Origin: an uncultured Caryophanales bacterium
Lineage (GTDB): Bacteria; Bacillota_I; Bacilli_A; RFN20; CAG-449
Length of the DNA stretch: 55,836 nucleotides
Direction of reading: 5' to 3'
NCBI GenBank assembly: GCA_945873815.1
Contig: CAMCEE010000014.1
Coordinates: 1 to 55,836, forward strand
In this document: piece after piece, positions 33,457 through 41,199 of the stretch
How the letters are laid out: every line of letters begins with the position of its first letter
How positions within the stretch are numbered: position 1 is the stretch's first letter
Position numbers and translations under genes: made by a program
The notes under the pieces: model-generated
Seen by the model: only the letters and a program-made list of their open reading frames with translations
Databases searched by the model: none
What the model was told of the DNA's origin: nothing

Positions 33457-34672
33457 TGAATCAAATAGAAGATATGCCGCGATGGAAATTTCTTCTAAAA
33501 CAGTTAAATTAATTTATGGATATGTACAAGATGATTTAGTCTATGTTTTGCATGCTCTTGAAACAAATGTCAATGCAGTTGAAAGTGGAGTTGTAGTTGA
33601 AAGTGAAGCTTTAACTTCTGCGATTAAAGGACTTATTAATACTGCAAATGACAATCTAAATATACAAATTAAGGAAGTTCTTCTTGCTCTTCCTCCAATG
33701 GGACTCAATTTTACTAATGAAAGAGCGATGAGTAATACAATTTCTAGTGATTCTATTGTTGCTCAACTCGATATAAATAACTGCATTTCAATATTAATGA
33801 AAACTAAAGTAAAAGATATGACTGAGATTATTGATGTAATACCATATCAATATATTTTAGAAACAAATGAGACTTTGACCGATTCACCTATTGGTAAAAG
33901 ATCAAGGAATATAAATGTTCTAGGAACGGTATATTCGATGGATAAACTCTTTGTAGAAGGGTATGTTAAAGCGGTGACGAATGCTGGATTAATTGTTAAG
34001 AAAGTAGTTCCTGCGCCTCTTGCTTCTGCTTTATATCTTTCCAATTGTGATCAAATTGCGAATTCATGTTCGTCATATTATTTATTAAATATCGGAAGTA
34101 ATATCACAACATTATCGCAAATTAACCAAAAAATAATGATTACGAAAAATAAATGTTTTAGATTTGGTGGAGATGTACTCACTGAAAAACTTCAACAAAA
34201 ATTTAATTTATCGATGAAAGATGCAAAAATGCTTAAAGAAAAATATGGTATCGATAAAAGTCCTTCATTTAAAGTAAAAGTATTTAATGATTTAACAATG
34301 AGCGATATTGGTGATTGTATTAAAGAAAACATTCTACCAGTTATCGAATCATTGAAACAACAAATATCAAATTGGTCCGGAACAGAGAATAAATATCTTC
34401 CTATTGTTCTAGTTGGAGGAGGAACTTCGCTTTACGGATTAAGAGAATTATTAGAAAAAAATTTACAACTTACTGTTATTGATGTAATCCCATATTCATT
34501 TGGCGCGAGAAATAAATCATATGAGAATTGCTTAGGACTAATTAAATATGCGGATAAATATATTCAAACAGAAGAGGATGATCCCTTTATTTCTACCTCT
34601 ATTTCGAGAGTTCCACAAAAAGAAGTATTACGATCATCAGGTCAACATTATGACATTAATGAAGAATTATAG
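33449..34672 (+). CDS. ftsA: cell division protein FtsA
   Basis: 407 aa from the ATG at 33449 (AAAGGAGA 7 nt upstream; the longer frame reading back into divIB is rejected). Actin-like fold: phosphate 1 segment RRYAAMEISSKTVKLIYG, the inserted 1C domain (~80-165), phosphate 2 YLLNIGSNITTLSQI and the adenosine motif PIVLVGGGTSLYGLRELL. FtsA tethers FtsZ to the membrane. The extreme C-terminus (RSSGQHYDINEEL) does not look like the usual amphipathic membrane-targeting helix, so anchoring may rely on another segment or on SepF. Confidence 0.92.
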   Translation: MGNESNRRYAAMEISSKTVKLIYGYVQDDLVYVLHALETNVNAVESGVVVESEALTSAIKGLINTANDNLNIQIKEVLLALPPMGLNFTNERAMSNTISSDSIVAQLDINNCISILMKTKVKDMTEIIDVIPYQYILETNETLTDSPIGKRSRNINVLGTVYSMDKLFVEGYVKAVTNAGLIVKKVVPAPLASALYLSNCDQIANSCSSYYLLNIGSNITTLSQINQKIMITKNKCFRFGGDVLTEKLQQKFNLSMKDAKMLKEKYGIDKSPSFKVKVFNDLTMSDIGDCIKENILPVIESLKQQISNWSGTENKYLPIVLVGGGTSLYGLRELLEKNLQLTVIDVIPYSFGARNKSYENCLGLIKYADKYIQTEEDDPFISTSISRVPQKEVLRSSGQHYDINEEL

Positions 34673-34683
34673 GAGGATTATAT

Positions 34684-35778
34684 ATGCAAGAATTCAATTT
34701 TGATGCTTTTGAAAGCTATGCAAAAATCGTTGTTATTGGTGTTGGTGGCGCAGGTAATAATGCCGTTAATCAAATGATTGAAGATCGTATTCAATCAATC
34801 GATTTCTGGGTTGTTAATACTGATGCGCAAGCACTTGCGACTTCTCAAGCTTCTCATAAATACGTTCTTGGTGCAGATTACACTCGTGGATTAGGTGCAG
34901 GAGGAAATCCGGAGGTAGGTAGAAATGCTGCAGAAGCATCCGCGGATGATATTAGAGAAATCGTTCGTGGTGCGAATATGGTATTCATTGCTGCTGGAAT
35001 GGGTGGTGGAACTGGTACTGGTGCTGCGCCTGTTGTTGCAAGAATTGCTAAAGAAGAAGGTGCTTTAACAATTGCAATTGTTACTAGACCATTTACTTTT
35101 GAAGGGAATAACCGTAAAGCAAAAGCAGTTGAAGGATTAAATGAATTAAAGAGTCAAGTAGATTCAATTATCGTTGTTTCTAATGATCAATTGATGTTGA
35201 TGAATGGTAATAAATCTATTGCCGAAGCTTTTGCTGAATCTGATCGAGTTCTTGCTCAATCTGTAAAAACAATAACAGATTTAATTTTACTTCCTGGACT
35301 TATTAACCTTGATTTTGCAGATATTAAGGCAACTCTTCAAGGAAAAGGATTAGCTCTTATTGGTTTTGGCTCAGGTTCTGGACCAAATAAGGCAATGGAT
35401 GCAGCTACTTCAGCAATCGCCTCTCCTTTACTTGAAGCATCGATTAAAGGAGCTCATAGTGCAATTATTAATGTTACTGGAGGAAGTGGAGTTACTCTTG
35501 ATGAAACGCAAGATGCGATTTCATATATTACAGAAGCTGCAGGAGCAAATATCAATATCTGTTTTGGAATACAACAAAATCCAGAATTAAATGATGAGAT
35601 GTTGATTAGCGTTATCGCAACTGATTTCGATGAAGAATATGTTCCTCAAGATCCTCAACCAATTGTTAAAAGGCCAACAAGAGTTCAAACGGAAGTTGAA
35701 AATGAACAAAAAGAAGAGAATAATTCCTCAAATGATGATGGATCTATTCTCCCTGATTTCTTCTCATCATTAGATTAA
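34684..35778 (+). CDS. ftsZ: cell division GTPase FtsZ
   Basis: 364 aa. The tubulin-like core has VVIGVGGAGNNAVNQMI, VNTDAQAL, the GTP signature AGMGGGTGTGAAPVVA, the T7 loop NLDFADIKATLQ (catalytic Asp) and GSGVTLDE. A short acidic/Asn linker follows, with the C-terminal peptide ILPDFFSSLD that binds FtsA and SepF. FtsZ forms the division ring. It is the last gene of the ftsW-ftsZ run and is followed by a strong terminator. Confidence 0.98.
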   Translation: MQEFNFDAFESYAKIVVIGVGGAGNNAVNQMIEDRIQSIDFWVVNTDAQALATSQASHKYVLGADYTRGLGAGGNPEVGRNAAEASADDIREIVRGANMVFIAAGMGGGTGTGAAPVVARIAKEEGALTIAIVTRPFTFEGNNRKAKAVEGLNELKSQVDSIIVVSNDQLMLMNGNKSIAEAFAESDRVLAQSVKTITDLILLPGLINLDFADIKATLQGKGLALIGFGSGSGPNKAMDAATSAIASPLLEASIKGAHSAIINVTGGSGVTLDETQDAISYITEAAGANINICFGIQQNPELNDEMLISVIATDFDEEYVPQDPQPIVKRPTRVQTEVENEQKEENNSSNDDGSILPDFFSSLD

Positions 35779-35783
35779 CATTC

Positions 35784-35813
35784 AAGGTACGACAATATTC
35801 GTACCTTTTTTTT
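35784..35813 (+). terminator. terminator of the ftsW-ftsZ operon
   Basis: AAGGTACGA (35784-35792) pairs with TCGTACCTT (35799-35807), then T to 35813. Confidence 0.87.
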
Positions 35814-35837
35814 AGTATTGTTTTCTTGGTGAATGAT

Positions 35838-36584
35838 ATGAATGTTTATCTAGATTTAACGCTTATTCTAGAAATCCTAATGTGTTTAAGTAGTATATAT
35901 TTTACGTTTAATATTTCCCAAAAAAAATGTAAGAAGAGATTCATTCCTCTTCCATTAATGCTTTTATCTCTACTTGTATATTCTTATAAAATTAATCTGA
36001 TTTTCATTGTGATTATAAGAATTGTAGTAGTATCATTTTTCTTCTTTTTAGAGGATAAAACGTACATTTTTCCACATGTATTCTTATATTTTGTAAGTGA
36101 CATTTTTTATCGTATTGTCACTTCTTTTTTTATTAAAGAAACTGTATTTATTAATGGTTTCATTATGATTAATGAACCGATTGGAACTCTATCATATCTT
36201 GTAATTTTTATATTAGTTATTTCGCTTTATCTTTCTACAAAGTTTGTTGATTATACCTATCGTCTATCATCTTATAAGACTTCTTGTTTTATTGAATATC
36301 TTAATAAGAAGGTCTATGCTTCGGCATATTTCGATACTGGAAATACATTAAAGTATTTAGGTGTACCTGTCGTTTTTGCTTCATTATCGAATTTTCCTTT
36401 TGAGATTAAAGAATATGAAGATATCGAAGTATCGACGATAAATGGTAATAAGACTTATAAAGCAATCCCATGTTTATTATCTCTTGAATCAAAAAAAGAA
36501 TCCATTTATATATATCTTGCTTTAATGGAAGAAAAGAGAATGTTTCATGGATGCGAAGTCTTATTAAATGCATATTTATATTGA
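35838..36584 (+). CDS. spoIIGA: sporulation sigma-E processing peptidase SpoIIGA
   Basis: 248 aa from the ATG at 35838 (GGTGA at 35828-35832 is the SD). Five hydrophobic helices (~1-150) are followed by a cytoplasmic aspartic-protease-like domain with VYASAYFDTGNTLKYLGVPVVF, the counterpart of the DSGN active-site motif (DTGN here). In Bacillus SpoIIGA removes the SigE pro-sequence when SpoIIR signals from the forespore. Placement directly before sigE and after ftsZ is the Bacillus arrangement, which secures the call. It is about 60 residues shorter than the Bacillus protein. Confidence 0.88.
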   Translation: MNVYLDLTLILEILMCLSSIYFTFNISQKKCKKRFIPLPLMLLSLLVYSYKINLIFIVIIRIVVVSFFFFLEDKTYIFPHVFLYFVSDIFYRIVTSFFIKETVFINGFIMINEPIGTLSYLVIFILVISLYLSTKFVDYTYRLSSYKTSCFIEYLNKKVYASAYFDTGNTLKYLGVPVVFASLSNFPFEIKEYEDIEVSTINGNKTYKAIPCLLSLESKKESIYIYLALMEEKRMFHGCEVLLNAYLY

Positions 36585-36596
36585 AAGGAAAAGAAA

Positions 36597-37292
36597 ATGT
36601 TAAAAAGAATTTGGAGTTTTATTAGTAGAGTATTTCACCTAGATAAAGAAACGAATTATATAGCAGGAAGTGAAAACCTAAAAGCGCCATTGCCTAAGGA
36701 AGAAGAGGATATTTTGGTTCTTGATTACAATAATACTGGAAATCTAAAATCGCGAAACGACTTAATTGAACATAATCTTCGTTTAGTCGTTTACGTTGCG
36801 AAAAAATATGAAACAAATTTATTTAATCTTGAAGATCTTATTTCAATTGGTACGCTTGGATTAATTAAGGCAATCAATACGTATAAACTAGATAAAAACA
36901 TCAAACTTGCGACCTATGCTTCAAGATGTATTGAAAATGAGATATTAATGTATTTAAGAAAAAATCAAAGAAATCGATTAGAAATATCACTCGATGAACC
37001 TTTAAAAGCAGATTATGATGGAAATGAATTGCTTTTAAAAGATATAATGCAAGATAACTCAATAGATATATTTAAAGAGATGGATGATAAAGAAAATATA
37101 TTAGAATTAGAAAAAGCTATAAGCGAACTTAAAGAAAATGAGAAAGAAATCATTTCTTATCGATATGGTCTATTTGGAAAATGTGAATTGACGCAAAAAG
37201 AGACGGCAGATTTATTAGGAATATCGCAATCATATATATCACGTCTTGAAAAGAAAATAATAAAGAAATTGTATACGGTGATGAAAAAGTAG
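36597..37292 (+). CDS. sigE: mother-cell RNA polymerase sigma factor SigE
   Basis: 231 aa, very close to Bacillus SigE in the conserved regions: region 2 LIEHNLRLVVYVAKKYE and LEDLISIGTLGLIKAINTY with KLATYASRCIENEILMYLRKN, then SLDEPLKADYDGNELLLKD, and region 4 TQKETADLLGISQSYISRLEKKIIKKL. The first ~25 residues (MLKRIWSFISRVFHLDKE) are an amphipathic pro-sequence, suitable for SpoIIGA cleavage. Directs early mother-cell genes. Confidence 0.95.
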   Translation: MLKRIWSFISRVFHLDKETNYIAGSENLKAPLPKEEEDILVLDYNNTGNLKSRNDLIEHNLRLVVYVAKKYETNLFNLEDLISIGTLGLIKAINTYKLDKNIKLATYASRCIENEILMYLRKNQRNRLEISLDEPLKADYDGNELLLKDIMQDNSIDIFKEMDDKENILELEKAISELKENEKEIISYRYGLFGKCELTQKETADLLGISQSYISRLEKKIIKKLYTVMKK

Positions 37293-37293
37293 C

Positions 37294-37518
37294 ATGAAAA
37301 AGAGAGAAACAAATAAAAGTAAAGTATATATCGTCAAATCTTTTGATGATGTCAATGATATTTGTCGTGCGATTAAAGAAAGATATATAGTCATTGTCAA
37401 TGTTAATGCAGCATCTCATAAAACGCGCTATATCGATTTCATTTCTGGGTTTATATTTGCACTTGGAGGAAAAAGAACAAAACTTGAAGATAACATTTTT
37501 TCATTTCAAATCGTATAA
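37294..37518 (+). CDS. sepF: minimal SepF-like cell division protein
   Basis: 74 aa. The whole protein is the SepF core: VYIVKSFDDVNDICRAIKER (strand-helix), YIVIVNVNAASHKTRYIDFISGF and ALGGKRTKLEDNIFSF. SepF forms rings, binds the FtsZ C-terminal peptide and tethers it to membranes. Typical SepF (about 150 aa) has an N-terminal membrane-targeting helix and a linker, both missing here (the start is MKKRETNKSK). It begins 1 nt after sigE. Classical Bacillus order has sepF further on with ylmE and ylmG, which are absent. Confidence 0.8.
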   Translation: MKKRETNKSKVYIVKSFDDVNDICRAIKERYIVIVNVNAASHKTRYIDFISGFIFALGGKRTKLEDNIFSFQIV

Positions 37519-37590
37519 TTCTTTATTTTTAGAAAGAGTAATTATTGTTAAATATACGCCCTTAATATAGAATATTGATAGAGGTAGTTT

Positions 37591-38694
37591 ATGAAGAATC
37601 TATTTGATTATGTTGAAGGATATGGAAATTTAACTTTTAATGAACTTTCATTTAATGAATTAGATGGGGTTATTTTAGCTTTAACTTCGTTAATTGATGT
37701 TGCAAACTGCATTCCTTTTATAGGAAAAGAATCAATTCAATTTAAAGAAGTTATAAAGAAACAAGTTGAACTACATGGTATTAACCAATTAGGACTAATC
37801 ATCTCTCAAGCATTAGCTCGACTATTAGTTCAAGCAAGTTCAACCATTCGTTTTTCTTCTTTATTAGTTGGAGATTTAGTTCAAAATATCAATTTAGAAG
37901 AAGAAACGCAAACAACTTGCTTTTCAGTCTTTTTGCCAAATAAAACTAGAATCGTAGTTTGTGGTGGGACAGATGATACAATAGTTGGTTGGAAAGAAGA
38001 TTTTAAAATGATGATTGATGGACACGCTCCATGTTTAGAACATTCTTGTGATTATTTAAATATGGTCGGAGTACATTCAAAAAAGATTATCGTCTTAGGC
38101 CATTCAAAAGGGGGAATGGAAGCTCTCTATGCTGCAGCATTTGCAAAAAGAAAAGTTAGAAATAAAATAATAGACGCGTATTCTTTTGATGGACCTGGCT
38201 ACCCTAAGGATGTAATTGAGAGTAAAAGTTTTATTTCTATGCTTGATAGGATGCATCTTATTGTTCCTAATGGGGGACTAGTCGGTAGACTTTTCTTAAA
38301 TCCAGTAGAACCTAAAATCGTACCTTCTTCATATCGGGGACTAAATCAACATGATCCGTTATCTTGGGAAGTTATCGACGATCATTTTGCAAAAGCAAAT
38401 GAATTCACTGTTCAAAGCAATGCTCTAATAAATAGAATGAATGAGATAATTACTAGTCTCAATGTCGACGAAAAAGAAGAATTTATATCTAATTTATTCC
38501 TTATTTTTAATGCAGGCGGTGCTTTGACTTTAACTGATATCGGCAAAAAGCCACATAAAGCTTTAGTGCAATATTTGAAGTTACCTAAGAATAAAAGATC
38601 TCTAATCAATTCATTGATAATTAAACTTGTAAATGATAAAATTGTAGCAAGAGAATTACTAATCGGTGCGATAACTATTCCAAAGACTCAATAG
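37591..38694 (+). CDS. Mbeg1-like (DUF2974) alpha/beta hydrolase
   Basis: 367 aa, soluble, no signal peptide. The lipase-like part has VVCGGTDDTIVGWKEDF, a nucleophile elbow VLGHSKGGMEALYAA (Ser in GHSKG) and AYSFDGPGYP, the signature of the DUF2974/Mbeg1-like family. A catalytic Asp is likely in the DGPG region and a His near LNQHDPLSW. The substrate is unknown; family members are often found near stress or envelope genes. The gene starts 72 nt after sepF and lies 14 nt before the next gene. Confidence 0.8.
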   Translation: MKNLFDYVEGYGNLTFNELSFNELDGVILALTSLIDVANCIPFIGKESIQFKEVIKKQVELHGINQLGLIISQALARLLVQASSTIRFSSLLVGDLVQNINLEEETQTTCFSVFLPNKTRIVVCGGTDDTIVGWKEDFKMMIDGHAPCLEHSCDYLNMVGVHSKKIIVLGHSKGGMEALYAAAFAKRKVRNKIIDAYSFDGPGYPKDVIESKSFISMLDRMHLIVPNGGLVGRLFLNPVEPKIVPSSYRGLNQHDPLSWEVIDDHFAKANEFTVQSNALINRMNEIITSLNVDEKEEFISNLFLIFNAGGALTLTDIGKKPHKALVQYLKLPKNKRSLINSLIIKLVNDKIVARELLIGAITIPKTQ

Positions 38695-38708
38695 GAAAAA
38701 ATAAATAT

Positions 38709-39197
38709 ATGAAAATAAGCAAAAAACTAGAAGATTTTCAAGAGGATATATTAGACATTCCATCAAAGAAGAGCGGTACTTCTGTTTCTGTTGGTGAAAC
38801 TTCTTTTGAGTTGTCAAATAATACGCTTGTTATTCGTAGAAGCAATAAGCATTTCAAAGAAAAAACTCTCATTGATTTTGAGGATATCATTTACACGAGA
38901 GTAAGAAAAAATTCGAATATTTTATTGCTTATTTTATCTATTGTTTTATTAGTCATATTCGGAGGAGCAACTTATCCTTTATATCGATATATCGGCAGTT
39001 ATTCCTTTATCATTTTAGGAGTTGGTGTATTTATTAGCGCTATCTTAATAGCGATATATTTTTCTATAAGAAATGTGAAAATTACGATATATTTAAAGAA
39101 CTCTAAACCGATTGTAAGAACAGGAAAAAACATGAAATTATTTTCACAAACTAATGATTTCTTCGATGAATTATTCTATTTAAAACATCGAAAATAA
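38709..39197 (+). CDS. hypothetical membrane protein with PH-like layout
   Basis: 162 aa. A soluble N-terminal part (~1-75) with alternating beta-type sequence is followed by two transmembrane helices (~77-97, ~103-124) and a soluble C-terminal beta-rich part (~125-162). This split layout resembles small bacterial PH-domain membrane proteins, but I cannot assign a family. It lies between the DUF2974 hydrolase and sigG and probably shares the upstream transcript. Confidence 0.65.
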   Translation: MKISKKLEDFQEDILDIPSKKSGTSVSVGETSFELSNNTLVIRRSNKHFKEKTLIDFEDIIYTRVRKNSNILLLILSIVLLVIFGGATYPLYRYIGSYSFIILGVGVFISAILIAIYFSIRNVKITIYLKNSKPIVRTGKNMKLFSQTNDFFDELFYLKHRK

Positions 39198-39249
39198 GTA
39201 TAATAATAGAACTATATTTCCATAATATCTCCATAAGGAGATTTTTATT

Positions 39250-40029
39250 TTGGCAAAGAATAAAGTAGATATCGTAGGATTAGATACTAATAATTTAGTA
39301 TCTTTAAGTAGTCGAAAAACAAGAGAATTATTAATAGAATATCGAAGGAATGAAAGAAAAGATATTCTTGATGATTTAGTGATGGGAAATCTTAAACTAG
39401 TATTATCTTTAGTGAATAGATTTTCAAGAAGATATGATAATCTCGATGATTTGTTTCATATTGGTGTGATGGGATTAATTAAAGCGATAAACAATTTCGA
39501 TTTAGATCAAGATGTGAGATTTTCCACATATGCAGTTCCAATGATTGATGGGGAAATAAGAAGGTATTTAAGAGATTCTTCAACTTTACGTGTTTCTCGT
39601 AATATTAAAGATCTTGCTTATCATTATATGAAGGAAAAAGATGATTTTATTACTGAATTTGGTTATATTCCTAGTAATGATGTTATGGCAAAGAAATTAG
39701 GAGTTTCTCCTTTTGAATTAGTGGAGGCGATTGAATCAACTTATCCGATTTCAAGCATTAATGAACCTTTATATAATGATTTTGATGAATCGATTCTTTT
39801 AGAGGATATATTGCCAAATTATAAGGATGAGGAGGAAAGAAATATTACTTTATATTCATTAAAGGATGGGATATCGAAATTACCAGAAATAGAAAAAAAG
39901 ATAATTAATATGCGATTTTATGAAGGACTTTCTCAAATAGAGATTTCAACGATTTTAAACATATCTCAAGCGCAAGTTTCACGTCTTGAAAAGAACGCGC
40001 TTGTTTCTCTAAAAAAATACGTAATTTAA
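39250..40029 (+). CDS. sigG: forespore RNA polymerase sigma factor SigG
   Basis: 259 aa. The N-terminal NKVDIVGLDTNNL matches the SigG-specific segment (RNKVEICGVDT in Bacillus). Region 2 NLKLVLSLVNRFSRRYDNLDDLFHIGVMGLIKAINNFDL and RFSTYAVPMIDGEIRRYLRD, and region 4 LSQIEISTILNISQAQVSRLEK, confirm the family. The start is TTG, supported by AAGGAGAT 7 nt upstream and by homology beginning exactly there. SigG drives late forespore genes such as gpr. In Bacillus sigG follows sigE directly; here three genes intervene. Confidence 0.95.
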   Translation: MAKNKVDIVGLDTNNLVSLSSRKTRELLIEYRRNERKDILDDLVMGNLKLVLSLVNRFSRRYDNLDDLFHIGVMGLIKAINNFDLDQDVRFSTYAVPMIDGEIRRYLRDSSTLRVSRNIKDLAYHYMKEKDDFITEFGYIPSNDVMAKKLGVSPFELVEAIESTYPISSINEPLYNDFDESILLEDILPNYKDEEERNITLYSLKDGISKLPEIEKKIINMRFYEGLSQIEISTILNISQAQVSRLEKNALVSLKKYVI

Positions 40030-40114
40030 ATAATTTTACTTTTTCCTCTGTATGGGATATTCTTTATAAAAAAGGTATTTATTTATTCTAAAAAAAAGAG
40101 TAAAATAGAGAATG

Positions 40115-40130
40115 TTTAAGTAAACTTAAA
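40115..40130 (+). repeat. short inverted repeat before pheS
   Basis: TTTAAGT (40115-40121), two bases, ACTTAAA (40124-40130). It may be an operator or the base of a leader hairpin of pheST; no T-box features are seen. Confidence 0.35.
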
Positions 40131-40156
40131 GAAATACATCCAGATGGAGGAACAAG

Positions 40157-41188
40157 ATGTTAGAAAAGTTAAATGAAATTTACAAAAAAGCACTTGTAGA
40201 TATTGAGGAGTGCAATGGTATTGAAGGACTACAAAATGTCCGTAATACATACCTTTCAAAAAAGAGTGAATTAATGTCTTTTATGTCCCATATGAAAGAT
40301 TTAGTAGGAGAAGAAAGAATAAAATTTGGTCAAGTAATCAATTCAATCAAAGACGATATTACAAATAAGATTGAAACAAAAAGAAAAGATCTTGAAGAAA
40401 AAAGATTGCAAGAACAATTAGAAAAAGAAGTTATAGATTTTACTTTACCAAGCGTTGAAGTTGCAAAAGGAAGTAAGCATCCATTTCAATTAATCGTCGA
40501 CGAAGTTAATAAGATTTTTATCGGAATGGGGTATGATGTTGCAGAAGGACCTGAAGTTGAGCTTGATTTGTTTAACTTTGAGCTTTTGAATGTTCCAAAG
40601 GATCATCCGGCAAGAGATATGCAAGATTCATTCTTCATTGATGATACGCATGTTATGAGAAGTCAAACTTCACCTATTCAAGCTCATGTAATGCAAAGTA
40701 AAAATGGTGTAGGTCCAATTAAAATTATCGCTCCTGGAAAAGTATATCGCCGCGATGATGATGCTACTCACTCACATCAATTCGGTCAAATAGAAGGATT
40801 AGTTATCGATAAAGATGTCAGCTTAGCAAACCTTTTATCAACTCTTGAATTATTCTCAAGGAAAATGTTTGGCGAAAAGAGACAAGTTAGAATGAGATCT
40901 TCTTATTTTCCATTTACAGAACCTTCAATCGAAGCGGATATATCTTGCTTTGAATGTGGAGGAAAAGGATGTAGATTATGTAAAGGAACAGGTTGGATTG
41001 AGCTTTTAGGTGGAGGAATGGTTCACCCTCACGTTCTAGAAATGAATGGATTCGATCCAAAAGAATATCAAGGTTTTGCATTTGGTATTGGTATTGATAG
41101 AACTGCGATGCTTAAATATGGTATCGATGATATTAGAAAACTTTATGCAAACGATAAACGCTTCTTAAAGCAATTTAATACTAAATAG
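40157..41188 (+). CDS. pheS: phenylalanyl-tRNA synthetase alpha subunit
   Basis: 343 aa. The N-terminal coiled coil (~1-85) that grips tRNA is followed by the class II catalytic core: HPFQLIVDEVNKIFIGMGYDVAEGPEVE, DTHVMRSQTSPIQAHVM, YRRDDDATHSHQFGQIEGLVID (motif 2) and GFAFGIGIDRTAMLKYGIDDIR (motif 3). A Cys-containing ECGGKGCRLCKGTGW segment is typical of bacterial PheS. SD GGAGG precedes the ATG. pheT follows after 11 nt. Confidence 0.98.
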   Translation: MLEKLNEIYKKALVDIEECNGIEGLQNVRNTYLSKKSELMSFMSHMKDLVGEERIKFGQVINSIKDDITNKIETKRKDLEEKRLQEQLEKEVIDFTLPSVEVAKGSKHPFQLIVDEVNKIFIGMGYDVAEGPEVELDLFNFELLNVPKDHPARDMQDSFFIDDTHVMRSQTSPIQAHVMQSKNGVGPIKIIAPGKVYRRDDDATHSHQFGQIEGLVIDKDVSLANLLSTLELFSRKMFGEKRQVRMRSSYFPFTEPSIEADISCFECGGKGCRLCKGTGWIELLGGGMVHPHVLEMNGFDPKEYQGFAFGIGIDRTAMLKYGIDDIRKLYANDKRFLKQFNTK

Positions 41189-41199
41189 GAGGAGTAAAA

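Noticed and set aside
40030-40156. T-box or riboswitch before pheST
   Set aside because: Only a short inverted repeat; no T-box sequence, no terminator, too short.
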